Source: Fragilaria radians
Taxonomy: Eukaryota > Bacillariophyta > Fragilariophyceae > Fragilariales > Fragilariaceae
Direction: 5' to 3'
DNA length: 15,473 nt
Assembly: GCA_900642245.1 (NCBI GenBank)
Contig: CAAAJI010000745.1
Coordinates: forward strand, 1-15,473
The notes below the pieces were generated by a model that saw nothing but the letters and a program-made list of their open reading frames with translations, did not search any database and had not been told where the DNA came from. A program made the translations under genes and the position numbers. Positions 1 through 8,096 of this stretch are shown here, piece after piece (position 1 is the first letter of the stretch; every line of letters begins with the position of its first letter).

Positions 1-429
1 GGAGACAGTTTTGTAGCCCGATATTTCTTAATTGAAAGATTATTAAATGAATTCTTTTCAACGTTTTGTATGAACTAATACTTTTTAATTTTATTCGTGA
101 CGTACTAATATCATGAGAATTAGATTCTTTTGTTGAATTTAGGTTGTATAATATTAAGGAGTCATTTGACTTGATTTGCAACTGCTTGTGAAGGAGTTGG
201 TAGTTCAATCTCTGTGGGAAGTTTTAGTGATAAGGCTCAACCCTACCCACAGTAACCCATCCTTGGTCTGACTGGCTACATAGTGGATCATCTAAGCACA
301 GATACGCAGTATTGTTGACATCCACCAAGCTATGTAGATGCTGGACAGAGTCTTTGCGGAACACATCATGAAGTCTAGATTGTATAGCTGGACGAAAGTT
401 ACGGAGAACTGAACAACTCAAAGGAGAAT
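1..429. other. 5' edge region, no gene supported
   Basis: This stretch is AT-rich apart from a less AT-rich island at about 224-421. The island is open on the minus strand for 65 codons (start CAT complement at 421, stop at 224). The predicted peptide contains a run with DDPLCSQSDQGWVTV, which I do not recognise. It could be an exon or a fragment of an unrelated element, but there is no splice or domain evidence, so it is not called as a gene. Confidence 0.3.
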
Positions 430-1290
430 CTTATGAAGGTTGAAGAAGGCTTATTTGATTCTGAATTGAATATGATATTGAAAAGAATTCTGACAAGCAT
501 GAGGAAGCGCATGCTAACTTTTTTTATGCAAACAACAGCGAGAAAGCCTTGAGAGAAATTTCGAAATCATAAAAGCAAGGCGATGTCACAAGAATTCAAA
601 GAAATGAGCGCAAAAGCAATTGGAAGAAAACTCAAAAATCTGAGATCCAGTCGTGCATGCACAAGAATTAAAAATAGATATTTCGAAATGGAACGGAATG
701 GTTTTTCGTGATATAGCCAAACTCCATTTTCAGGAGAGTTTTGCTCCCGTTTTGAACGTTGTGACATTCCAAACACTGCTGGTCACAATGTTAACTCGGA
801 AGTTAAAATATTGAGTTGTAGACTTTGAAGAAGCCATGGAAATTCTAAATGGCATGCAAGCTGAAGAAATGAATGTCCGATTTAAAAATCATTAATTTCC
901 TTCCTTGTTCAAAGTGCAAGAGAATTATAAAATGCTAGCTTCTAAACCGAAAGGATAGTGTTTTAAGAATTCACTTGATTCGTTTCTGAGGATAAAGTTT
1001 CTCACCATGGAATTATCACGATTGCAATCTATCTTGTCGATTAACTTACTATGGTTGGGACAGAAATAGGAATCTATGATTCGATAAATATCTTAAATGC
1101 TATCATTTTGAAATAGCTGCAAGACTTGAGTGAACCGAGAAAAGGCAAGAATTTTTGTGGTGCATCCTCATTTGATTAAGTACTTTGAAGAGAAATTTGG
1201 AGATGTAGTCAACACTTTAAGTGATGATATGACACCTAGAATCCATATTTCCGAATTGTACTTGCAAAATTTGTGGCAGTGGCATACAGT
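430..1290 (+). pseudogene. Degenerate Ty1/copia reverse transcriptase remnant
   Basis: This is a decayed pol fragment of a copia retrotransposon. Read across several frames it shows, in copia order: a linker-like stretch (about 460-560); an EFKEMSAKAIG-type start of RT (about 592-625); an RIKNRYFEMERNGFF stretch (about 662-710) resembling the copia KNRWVFKIKRNG motif; an FQESFAPVLNVVTF stretch (about 729-770); and a VVDFEEAMEILNG stretch (about 818-850) matching the usual DVETAFLHG region. It continues with a LVQSAREL stretch (about 904-928) whose DNA closely matches 5929-5959 of the other copia remnant here. A HPHLIKYFEEKFGD segment (about 1163-1204) parallels QPHLINNLRDKFGD at 6226-6267. 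Many stops and frame changes, and an unrecognisable YVDD motif, show that it is long dead. The domain assignment is by eye, so the exact ends are soft. Confidence 0.7.
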
Positions 1291-1760
1291 GAAACCTTAA
1301 TTTAGCACTGACAATTTAAGCGTGAAGGTATGTTTCAACAAGAATCTCCAAGCAAAATCTTTTTTAAATCGGTTAGAGGGAATTAATGAATGCACTATAT
1401 TGAATTCTAATGCCCTGGATACTGCAAATGAAAAGGAAAATGTGTCAATAAACGTTTCCTTTGTTAAAGCATATTTTTAAGGATGAATGAAACACTTTAT
1501 CAATTTGACTTTGTAAGTTTAGTTTCTTTTAGAGACTTATTTGGGGTGGCCTGAATAGTTGAAAAACCAGTTCCATAGTGGTCGCTCGCTAATTCCATAC
1601 GTTCCTTATCCTTAGTAATAATATATGTATTAAGCATTGCTAAAATTTCATGTGAAGTTCTACACGATATGCTTCAAAAAGGCACAACAAGAATGAATCA
1701 AGAGTCATAAATATTTTTTGTTCTTGATTTTTTTTAGTAAACCACTTAATCGCTAGTGCA
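1291..1760. other. AT-rich spacer, nothing recognised
   Basis: No open frame of note, no RNA gene and no clear repeat were seen. It probably includes further decayed sequence downstream of the RT remnant, but I see no motif to support that. Confidence 0.4.
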
Positions 1761-2159
1761 ATGAATGATTGTTCAGGTAACTCTACAGCACTCAACAGTG
1801 ATTACACTTTGATCTTGAGAGACGATATTGGGAGAGAAAGTGCTTTACACAAGCGAGTGTGCGTCAGATCGAAAACTGCTAGGAAAGAATTTACAAGTAT
1901 AGCCTACCAAGCACAGGAATTCGAGGATGATCTTGTTGATTCCATACATTTGACGAGGAAAAGACGTAACATGCACCCGTCTCATAGGCTAGTCGAAAAT
2001 AGAAATGACATAGAGGAACTGGAAAAAGGCATGATTCAAGATCAGACAATGCCAACTAAGGAAGTTGACTGTTCAAGTCATTCAGAAAAAAGACTATCCC
2101 TCCCTTTTCCGACTAGAATTACTCAAGAATGTGAACCTAATAGGGCAAAGGCAGCGTGA
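1761..2159 (+). CDS. Hypothetical 132-residue open frame
   Basis: An ATG-to-TGA frame of 132 codons, the longest open stretch in the first 5 kb. The product is charged and hydrophilic, with Lys/Arg clusters (a LTRKRRN run near residue 64) and acidic patches (EFEDDLVD, IEELEKG), and has no signal peptide or membrane segment. I recognise no domain. It lies between a dead copia RT and an LTR-like repeat end, so it may be a leftover of a retroelement ORF rather than a host gene. The ATG at 1761 follows a T-rich tract ending in TTTAG, which would fit a 3' splice site; in that case the frame could be a downstream exon. Both readings are inference. Confidence 0.25.
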   Translation: MNDCSGNSTALNSDYTLILRDDIGRESALHKRVCVRSKTARKEFTSIAYQAQEFEDDLVDSIHLTRKRRNMHPSHRLVENRNDIEELEKGMIQDQTMPTKEVDCSSHSEKRLSLPFPTRITQECEPNRAKAA

Positions 2160-2770
2160 ATGAAAGCTTACAAGAAGTGAGACTATTCAATTAATGTTCC
2201 AGCATAATCTAATATGTCCCTGATTTATCCTGCACTCATAACTTCAAGCCTGTTTCGATTTCTAATTAATTTGATCTAAGCCTGCATGAGTTTGACCAAT
2301 TTATAAGTTTCTGAAAGATACGATTAATCATCAAATCTATAACAATGCGATATGAAAATGCATGTATAGACACCTTAAGTAGACACATTCAAAGTTACCC
2401 TTTCTTCGTGCCAATCAATGACAATTATGCAAAGTAAATCTAACCTCAGGGTTGAATTGTGTTTGAAAATCGGTCGTTACCAAACACATGAAAAGAAGGC
2501 TAGTATTGCTTAAAAGCGCAATCTGAAGAGCGTTAGCCTAGAGGTCATGAAGATATTGCTCCTGCAAACCTTGAAATGGTATTTCAGATATATATCTTAT
2601 GATTAAGTGCCTTTTAAGGCTATAAGAAACGTAACCTATAAGTTTCCTGAAACTCAGGCGTGTTAGAAACTTTATTTTAATCATATTCTGATTTTAAGAA
2701 TTCTATTCACAATTCCTTTAATCAAAGTACATTAGAGTAGATGAGTAAATATAAGAATAGTCTAATTCTA
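2160..2770. other. Noncoding AT-rich region, possible LTR body
   Basis: No coding frame was seen. Because 2771-2844 looks like the end of an LTR, part of this stretch may be the LTR body, but I could not align it to the equivalent sequence before 7814 with any confidence. Confidence 0.3.
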
Positions 2771-2844
2771 CCAGTACACGTACACATCACTTAGTTTAGT
2801 ACTCGACTACTTAGACTGGTGTTGCTTACAACCTATTGTGTTAG
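2771..2844 (+). repeat. LTR-end-like repeat, copy 1
   Basis: This segment is similar to 7814-7899. Both begin CCAGTA followed by a CA-rich stretch, continue through TTTAGTA and TTAGACTG-like blocks, and end in an identical 23-base core (2822-2844 and 7877-7899) that starts TTGCTTACAACC and ends TGTTAG. Same orientation and abrupt loss of similarity after TGTTAG are what the ends of two related LTRs would give. It is not proven that the two copies belong to one element. Confidence 0.5.
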
Positions 2845-3018
2845 GGATTGACTTCTAATTCCCAGTCAAGGTAGGTCAAAGGCTATCATGCTTATCTGAG
2901 GCCCATGGCTTGGCAATATGTCAAACATTCTTAGTTTGAAAATTATGATAGTTTTTGTTGGAATAATAATCAGACAATTTAATGGTCATGGTAGAAAAAC
3001 TTCAATGCTGATTTTTGT

Positions 3019-3285
3019 GATGGTTAGTATGACAAATGTGGTGGGATGATAAGAATAAAAAATGATAATGATTATTGTTGATTGAACTACTTCCAATCAT
3101 TGATGTTGATGTTATCTTAGACAATCGAAAATGTAAGCAATAAACTAAATTGATTGCATTATCTGTCATAGAAGTTATTCAATAATTTTAGGCTAGATTA
3201 TTAACATAAACCTGTGATATGCCTGATTCAAACTGTCTGCTATTTCATATTTTGGTCTGTTTAAAAATGTATTGTGGACTGGTTG
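3019..3285 (+). repeat. LTR-like sequence, left arm of an inverted pair
   Basis: This stretch is clearly similar to the reverse complement of 4627-4849. Shared blocks include GTTAGTATGACAAA at the outer end, GTGGGATGATAAGA, GTTGATTGAACTACTTCCAA, GCCTGATTCAAACTGTCTG, ATTTCATATTTTGG and ATGTATTGTG near the inner end. The TGnTAGTATGAC outer boundary is compatible with a TG-starting LTR. Similarity stops at about 3284, where minus-strand integrase sequence begins, so this arm looks like a truncated LTR fused to unrelated-orientation pol. Confidence 0.7.
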
Positions 3286-3690
3286 CCATTTCTTTGAGGG
3301 GTTCTAGTACCCCTGAACTCAAACTGCAACCAAAGATGTTGTTGCTTTCAGGCTTTTTCAAGTGCAAAAGTTTCTCCAGCATCATCCGACCTTAGGAACT
3401 TGACAGTCTTTTTCAAGTCCCTTAACTCATCAACTTATCTAATTAGCTTGTTCTTCAAGTCACTTTTTCTATTCAAAGACTAGCTCCAAGAGTAGCTTGA
3501 GCGGTCATCAAGAACTAAAGCCCAAAACTATGATCCTCCATAACTTTCTCTCTTGATAGAGCTGATATCTGTGTAGAGCTTTTCTCCAGTAATATCACTG
3601 CTACCCTTCCAGTCCTTGTTGATATTCTTTAGCCATGCCTTTGTAACTGAGCAGGCTTCACAAGTCTTAAAATCACCCACCACAGCAAAT
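3284..3690 (-). pseudogene. Ty1/copia integrase fragment (GAG-pre-integrase to core)
   Basis: Minus-strand reading gives a FKTCEACSVTKA stretch at about 3667-3632 (the CxxC end of the GAG-pre-integrase zinc region). It continues through NKDWKGSSDITGEKLYTDISS, with the first integrase catalytic Asp at 3567-3569, then an RESYGGS stretch followed by an in-frame stop, a VLDDRSSYSWS stretch, a RSDDAGE stretch carrying the second Asp (about 3390-3370), and a FEFRGTRTPQRNG stretch near the breakpoint. These match the D,D(35)E core of copia integrases in order, but stops and frame changes interrupt it and the final Glu region is cut off at about 3284. It is non-functional. Confidence 0.8.
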
Positions 3691-3706
3691 GCTTAGGCTT
3701 TCCCGG

Positions 3707-3913
3707 TCATTCTGGTTGCAGCTTCACAGCAGTGACCCAAGCAGCAGATCCAGCAATCCCGTTTCTTATTCCAACACAACTGCCTTCAGCTTGATTCTTT
3801 CTGAACAATTTGAAGCAGTTAGATTTAAGATGGCCTGATGTTTTGCAGAAACTGCAGATGATCTCCTTTTCTTCTTGGACCACCCGAAAGTACATCCCAG
3901 TTTTGGATTTCAT
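3707..3913 (-). pseudogene. Gag zinc-knuckle fragment
   Basis: A 68-codon open frame contains CSFCKTSGHLKSNC, a perfect CX2CX4HX4C zinc knuckle of retroelement Gag nucleocapsid, followed by a basic run (KLFRKNQ). It is on the same strand as, and immediately upstream of, the integrase fragment. Only about 20 bases separate its stop from integrase-like reading, so the protease and the start of the pre-integrase region appear to have been deleted. The frame is a piece of a larger Gag, not an independent gene. Confidence 0.75.
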
Positions 3914-4031
3914 TGCTTCTCACTAGAATATTTGGTGTTTGCTTCTCAGAGGTAGTTTTGTCAAGAGGTTTCTTGGAAACAATTGTATTAAGGGATTTTG
4001 CCCATGGCTGTGGTTTATGTGGATCAGAAGC

Positions 4032-4456
4032 TCAAATCAACTTATTGAATTTTGCAACATGATCACCTTCATCTGCCTTTGCTGTAAAGGAGTGAAATAT
4101 TGAAGACTTATGTCGAGACGCTTCAAGAAAAGCAGTCATAGAGATCTCATGACCCTCTGATATTGATTCTGATGATTGATTCATATTGTCTTCTGGTTCA
4201 TTTGTAGATGTGGTGAATAATGTGTCACATACTAAGTTATCGAAAGTTCTTTCACTGAAATTACACATGCTTGATAAAGATTTGCTGTCATCGATTCCAA
4301 ATGCCGTTGTATATAATGTGTCTGATTGTAGGTTCCCATAACCAATTTCACTGATATCGGATGAAGTTGAAAACGTTCGAATTCATCCTCAAATTCCAAA
4401 GCCTTATCATGAGTCCTGAATTCATGGTTTAATTGTTGTTCCGTTGTCAGGCACAT
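4032..4456 (-). pseudogene. Probable Gag N-terminal remnant, frameshifted
   Basis: Two overlapping minus-strand open frames (4456-4232 and 4268-4032) together cover the space between the right LTR-like arm and the zinc knuckle. The first starts at ATG 4456 with an acidic, helix-prone run (DKALEFEDEFERFQ). The second is acidic and Ser-rich and reads toward the zinc-knuckle frame. No domain is recognisable, so the Gag assignment is positional: it lies between an LTR-like sequence and a CCHC knuckle on the same strand. The frame change near 4240-4265 indicates an inactivating indel. Confidence 0.45.
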
Positions 4457-4626
4457 ATTGAATGTCTTCTTAGTAAATGCAATGATGTTTTATATGCCTG
4501 ACAACAAAAGTTTGAAAATTAAATGTAACTGTGACTCGACGTTTAAACTCACTTCGAGTACTATGCAACTTGGTCTATGACTGCACATATTTTCATTACT
4601 GACGATATTTGAATTACTCGCGGAGA
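4457..4626 (-). other. Probable LTR remainder and leader of the minus-strand copia fragment
   Basis: It lies between the right LTR-like arm and the first Gag-like ATG. It contains an 11-base perfect inverted repeat (4443-4453 with 4495-4505, sequence GTTGTCAGGCA and its complement, 41-base loop) that straddles the putative start codon at 4456. A tRNA primer-binding site could not be identified. Confidence 0.35.
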
Positions 4627-4849
4627 ACCAGTACACAATACATCTTTGCAGAAACCAAAATATGAAATAACAGACAGTTTGAATCAGGCATTTCACTAAA
4701 TTCTATGAAAGCTAATGCAGTCAAATTTGCTTAATGCTTACAATTTTGGCTGTCTAGGGTAAAGTCATAATTGGAAGTAGTTCAATCAACGACAATCATT
4801 ATCATTTTAAGTCTTATCATCCCACTATTTTTGTCATACTAACAATTTA
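4627..4849 (-). repeat. LTR-like sequence, right arm of the inverted pair
   Basis: Its reverse complement aligns with 3019-3285. It begins TGTTAGTATGACAAA at 4849 on the minus strand, a plausible LTR 5' terminus. Because the adjacent gag and integrase pieces also run on the minus strand, this arm is in the correct place and orientation to be that element's 5' LTR. Confidence 0.65.
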
Positions 4850-5681
4850 GTTCATAAGACAAACTAAGAGAAAATCAAATGTTACTTATAAATGGAAAAA
4901 CATATGTTTACAACCCAGTGCCGCATCCAAGATAGACGGCACTAATAAATGATCTATTTTAAGATTTAATTACAAATCCACCGGTCTAAGATTAAAAGGA
5001 ATGGAAGGATAATTTACTTTATCCTTATTTACAGCCGACTTGTATGTATGGACAAGAACTTATTCTTTTTTACAACGTTGAAGTGACTTGCCTAATCAGC
5101 TGAGCCGAAAGGTTCAAACAAGATCAAATTTTCAACGGAAGATATATCAAACTTCTCTTAAAAGGAGCTCAACAACACCTCTTGAGAGAAGTTCTAAAGC
5201 TACATAAGATTAGATAAAAAATGTTGTAAAATAGATCATATTTCTTAATTGTGTACTTTCTAGAGTCTAACATAGAGCATCCTCAACTTTCAAATACTCC
5301 AATAACAATGTACAGTTACTGTACACGTATTTATCTGCACACCCAATTGGATAATCTCACTTATTGAATAGATAAATTATGAAGCTTCAGTAGAATCGTT
5401 GTTACAGACAATGATATTCTAAGGTCGAATGATACTTCTTATTAACGCATACGTCATAACCATGAAAATGGATCCTGGTTTTCCTCTTTTTTTATCTTTT
5501 CCTGTACTATATGCTTAATGATACCTAAACTGTGTTATACAAAACGCCAACTAAAATCATCTTGAATTACTGACACAATTTTGAAAATAAGTGAATGATT
5601 GAAATTGTCTAATAATGTGACTGAGATATCTTGAAGCTGTTGCCTTTAAAGTGATTTACGGAAGATAGTAATAATGGTGCA
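4850..5681. other. Noncoding AT-rich region with two small hairpins
   Basis: No gene was seen. Two inverted repeats stand out. One is a 16-bp imperfect stem with a 12-base loop at 5150-5193 (arms AACTTCTCT and AGAGAAGTT at the outer ends). The other is a 7-bp perfect palindromic pair TGTACAG/CTGTACA with a 3-base spacer at 5309-5325. Neither has flanking evidence that would make it a named RNA or site. Confidence 0.35.
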
Positions 5682-5870
5682 TATTGGAACTATCCTTTAC
5701 GTTAATTCAAACTTAGTTTATTTGTTTAGGGTTTATCCATTAGGGATATTAGGAATTCGAAAATGTGTGCGTCATCAAAATGTGAGTTAGTCTTAGATTA
5801 ATCTTTTATTCAGTCACAACTTTCATTGCAACTTGTTAGTTCAAGTTATCCTCTTCTTTACTTTCATCTT
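5682..5870 (+). repeat. LTR-like repeat, copy B
   Basis: It starts TATTGGAA and aligns with 14939-15085 through TATCC-TTACGTT, TTATTTGTTTAGG, a TT(T)ATCCATTAGGGATAT-like block, GTGAGT and ACAACTTT blocks. It sits immediately before RT-coding sequence, so it interrupts or truncates the pol frame that resumes near 5875. TGTTGGAA-type starts are usual for copia LTRs, and TATTGGAA would be a mutated form. The LTR identity is inference; the repeat relation is seen directly. Confidence 0.6.
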
Positions 5871-5874
5871 TATT

Positions 5875-7155
5875 GATTGAAGAGACTAACGGTAATGAGT
5901 GTCTACAATTAAAGAAGACTATCTATGGACTTGTTCAGAGTGCAAGGGAATTCTATAAAAAAATTAATTGAAGTCTTGAAGAGTGTTGGTTTTGTTGAAA
6001 ACAAATCTGATCCGTGTTTATTGTCGAAATGGGAAGATGGCGAAGTGATTCTTATTGGAATTTATGTCGACAATTGCCTCATTATCGGTAAGGAAAATCA
6101 AATTTCAATGTTGATCACTGGTTTAAGGAATGGTGGGTTCAATCTTAAAATCACACAAAACTTGACGGATTACTTGAGTTGCCGAGTCTTGGAGAATCAA
6201 TCACACAATGAAATCTTAATTCTTCAGCCCCATTTAATCAACAATTTGAGAGATAAGTTTGGAGATGAAGTGCTTGAAAAAGGAACTTACAAAACTCCTG
6301 GAACGCCTAGATTCAAAGTTGTTCGCCCCGATGAAAATTCTAAGTTGATTGATGACAATCTACAAAAAAGGTTCAGATCAGGTGTTGGAATGCTCCTCTA
6401 TTTGACAAACTTACAAAACTCCTTGAACGCCTAGATTCAAAGTTGTTCGCCCAAATGAAAATTCTAAGTTGATTGATGACAATCTACAAAAAAGGTTCAG
6501 ATCAGGTGTTGGAATGTTCCTCTATTTGACGAAATATTCTCGTCCTGATCTTTGCAATGTTGTCAGAGAATCATCTAAGTGTATGGATGGAGCGTCAATG
6601 GGAAGTTACCTGGAGTTGTTGAGGGTCATTAAGTTTGTGCTTGACACCAAAAAAGTTTGCCTCAAAATTCGCCCAAAAATCATGATTCAAGCTGGAATCT
6701 TAAGGTATTTTGCGACAGTGATTGGGCGGGAGATCCAGAGACAAGAATTAACGTTACAGGCTTCATCATTTATCTCCAAGGCGCGCCCGTTTGCTGGCAT
6801 TCTAAGGCGCAAAAGGGTGTGACTTTATCAAGCAGTGAGGCAGAATATGTTGCAATTTCCGATGCAGTAAAAGAGTTCAAATTTTTGTATTTTCTTCTTC
6901 AAAACCTTGGAGTTAAGTTGGACTTGCCGATTGTGGTCAAAACGGACAATATTGGCGCCCTATTTATGTCGCAAAATTCTTCGACTGGCGTAAGAACCCG
7001 GCTTTATCCTTGAGAACATCGAAGATGGAATCATAAAGATGGAATTTGTAAAATCAATTGGTTCGGATATTTTTACGAAAAATGTCAACCACGAAAGTTA
7101 TGAAAAACACGCGAAGAAATTTTTACAGAATAAGGAATCTGGAATCCTGCATTGA
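5875..7155 (+). pseudogene. Ty1/copia reverse transcriptase and RNase H remnant
   Basis: This is the 3' part of a copia pol. Order: an ECLQLKKTIYGLVQSAREFY stretch (about 5896-5956); RT palm with YVDN at 6063-6074, where copia RTs have YVDD; a QPHLINNL stretch; SRPDL at about 6540; RNase H with CDSDW (Asp 6714-6716), SSSEAEY (Glu 6837-6839) and KTDN (Asp 6945-6947); and a C-terminal tail FVKSIGSDIFTKN to a TGA at 7153-7155. Breaks: an extra base in an A7 run at 5957-5963; a 124-bp tandem duplication at 6284-6530; a frame change at the A5 run 6675-6679; and a small deletion with frame change near 7005-7013 that removes the usual H-[ILV]-D-x-R-Y-H motif. The 5' half of RT is missing, replaced by the LTR-like piece at 5682-5870. 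RNase H residues survive, but the enzyme cannot be made intact. Confidence 0.88.
6284..6530 (+). repeat. 124-bp tandem duplication within the copia RT
   Basis: Copy 1 is about 6284-6406 and copy 2 about 6408-6530. Matching landmarks are all offset by exactly 124: AACTTAC 6284/6408, ATTCAAAGTT 6311/6435, GATGAC 6351/6475 and TATTTGAC 6399/6523. Only a few substitutions separate the copies, so the duplication is recent relative to the age of the element. Since 124 is not a multiple of three, it shifts the reading frame. Confidence 0.95.
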
Positions 7156-7813
7156 TATTACAGATCAATGTCATGTAGTTGTCAGAGGTGGCTTATGAGG
7201 TTGGTTGTATATGCTGATTGCCCCCTTTTCAATTCAAAGAGTCAATTGACCACTAAACAACTAGAATATGCGTAATAGCACAGTTTCAAATACATTGAAG
7301 AAGTGCTTTGTCATGATTATGTATTGCAATGAAGGATGACAATGACACTGGTAAGGAAATGAAAATTGTGGAAAGCTTAGTAGCATCTGTCTATGCTCTA
7401 AACTGCTCTAAGAGTTGATACAAATTGTAAATTATATTCTAAAAGGTTACTTTTATCTTAGATCTTTTGTGAATCAATTGGAACATGTTCCCTTGACCAC
7501 GTAGTCTCTTTCACTTACGCATTAAATTCGACACTCAACACTTAGACTTTATGATCTTAGATTCACAACTTAGATTCGGTAATTGTGAATCTTGATAGAT
7601 TCCTGTTTTTTACTAAGGAATCTGTTACTAGATATAACCCCCTAAATGATCTTCATCATTTGTAAGGAATATTAAGCATCACTAAATTCATATAAGACTG
7701 TGTCTTAATTGAATTTGTGGAAAGTATAGAAAGAATGGTTACCCATGTAAACTAGATATAGAATGTTAATCCTAGTACTATATACTATTTATTAACGATA
7801 ATGTTGGACGTCT
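7156..7813 (+). other. Probable 3' flank or LTR of the copia remnant
   Basis: It follows the pol stop and precedes the LTR-end-like repeat at 7814-7899, the position expected for a polypurine tract and 3' LTR. A purine-rich CAGAGGTGG sits at about 7183. No coding frame and no clear LTR start were found, so the LTR reading is positional only. Confidence 0.35.
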
Positions 7814-7899
7814 CCAGTATCGGTACACACACACATCTCTTACCTTAGTAATTTAGTATAGTACTATTAGACTGTATTGCTTACAACCTATTGTGTTAG
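7814..7899 (+). repeat. LTR-end-like repeat, copy 2
   Basis: Aligns with 2771-2844 and shares the identical 23-base terminal core (7877-7899). It contains a short CA microsatellite-like run at about 7825-7834. It lies about 745 bp after the pol stop, compatible with the end of a 3' LTR. Confidence 0.5.
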
Positions 7900-7931
7900 T
7901 TATTATCTTAATGAACTTAACTCAAGGTATG

Positions 7932-8096
7932 TCAGCCATACTTGTATGACTTATTTGCTTTTAGGCTGGCTTTCCCAATATCCCAGAACAAAGCACAGTC
8001 GCATACCTTAGGCTTCTCAGATGGGTGTGTATACTCTTGCAGTACTTGAATGAATTCATCATTGGCATTCTCCAGTCCTTTGATCTGTCCTATTCT
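7932..8096 (-). other. Short unassigned open segment (54 codons, no ATG-defined gene)
   Basis: On the minus strand a stop-to-stop frame reads through GQIKGLENANDEFIQVLQEY and a PSEKPKVCDC stretch before a TGA at 7934-7932. Composition is less AT-rich than the surroundings and the peptide looks protein-like (amphipathic N-terminal half). I recognise no family. It could be a Gag fragment, a lost exon, or chance. Confidence 0.2.

Noticed and set aside
224..421. 65-codon minus-strand frame as a host gene
   Set aside because: No recognisable domain or splice support; composition is unusual, but too little to call.
567..776. 69-codon minus-strand frame
   Set aside because: Lies antisense to the degenerate copia RT and shows only a chance hydrophobic peptide.
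4490..4696. 68-codon minus-strand frame
   Set aside because: Overlaps the LTR-like arm and leader; Cys/Phe-rich chance peptide.
5101..5125. GGTTCAAA-type sequence as a tRNA T-arm
   Set aside because: No acceptor stem or anticodon arm could be fitted around it.
2771..7899. CRISPR-like or prokaryotic defence system
   Set aside because: The repeats are long, few and tied to retrotransposon sequence; the window is eukaryotic and has no short regularly spaced repeats apart from the coding 114-bp array.
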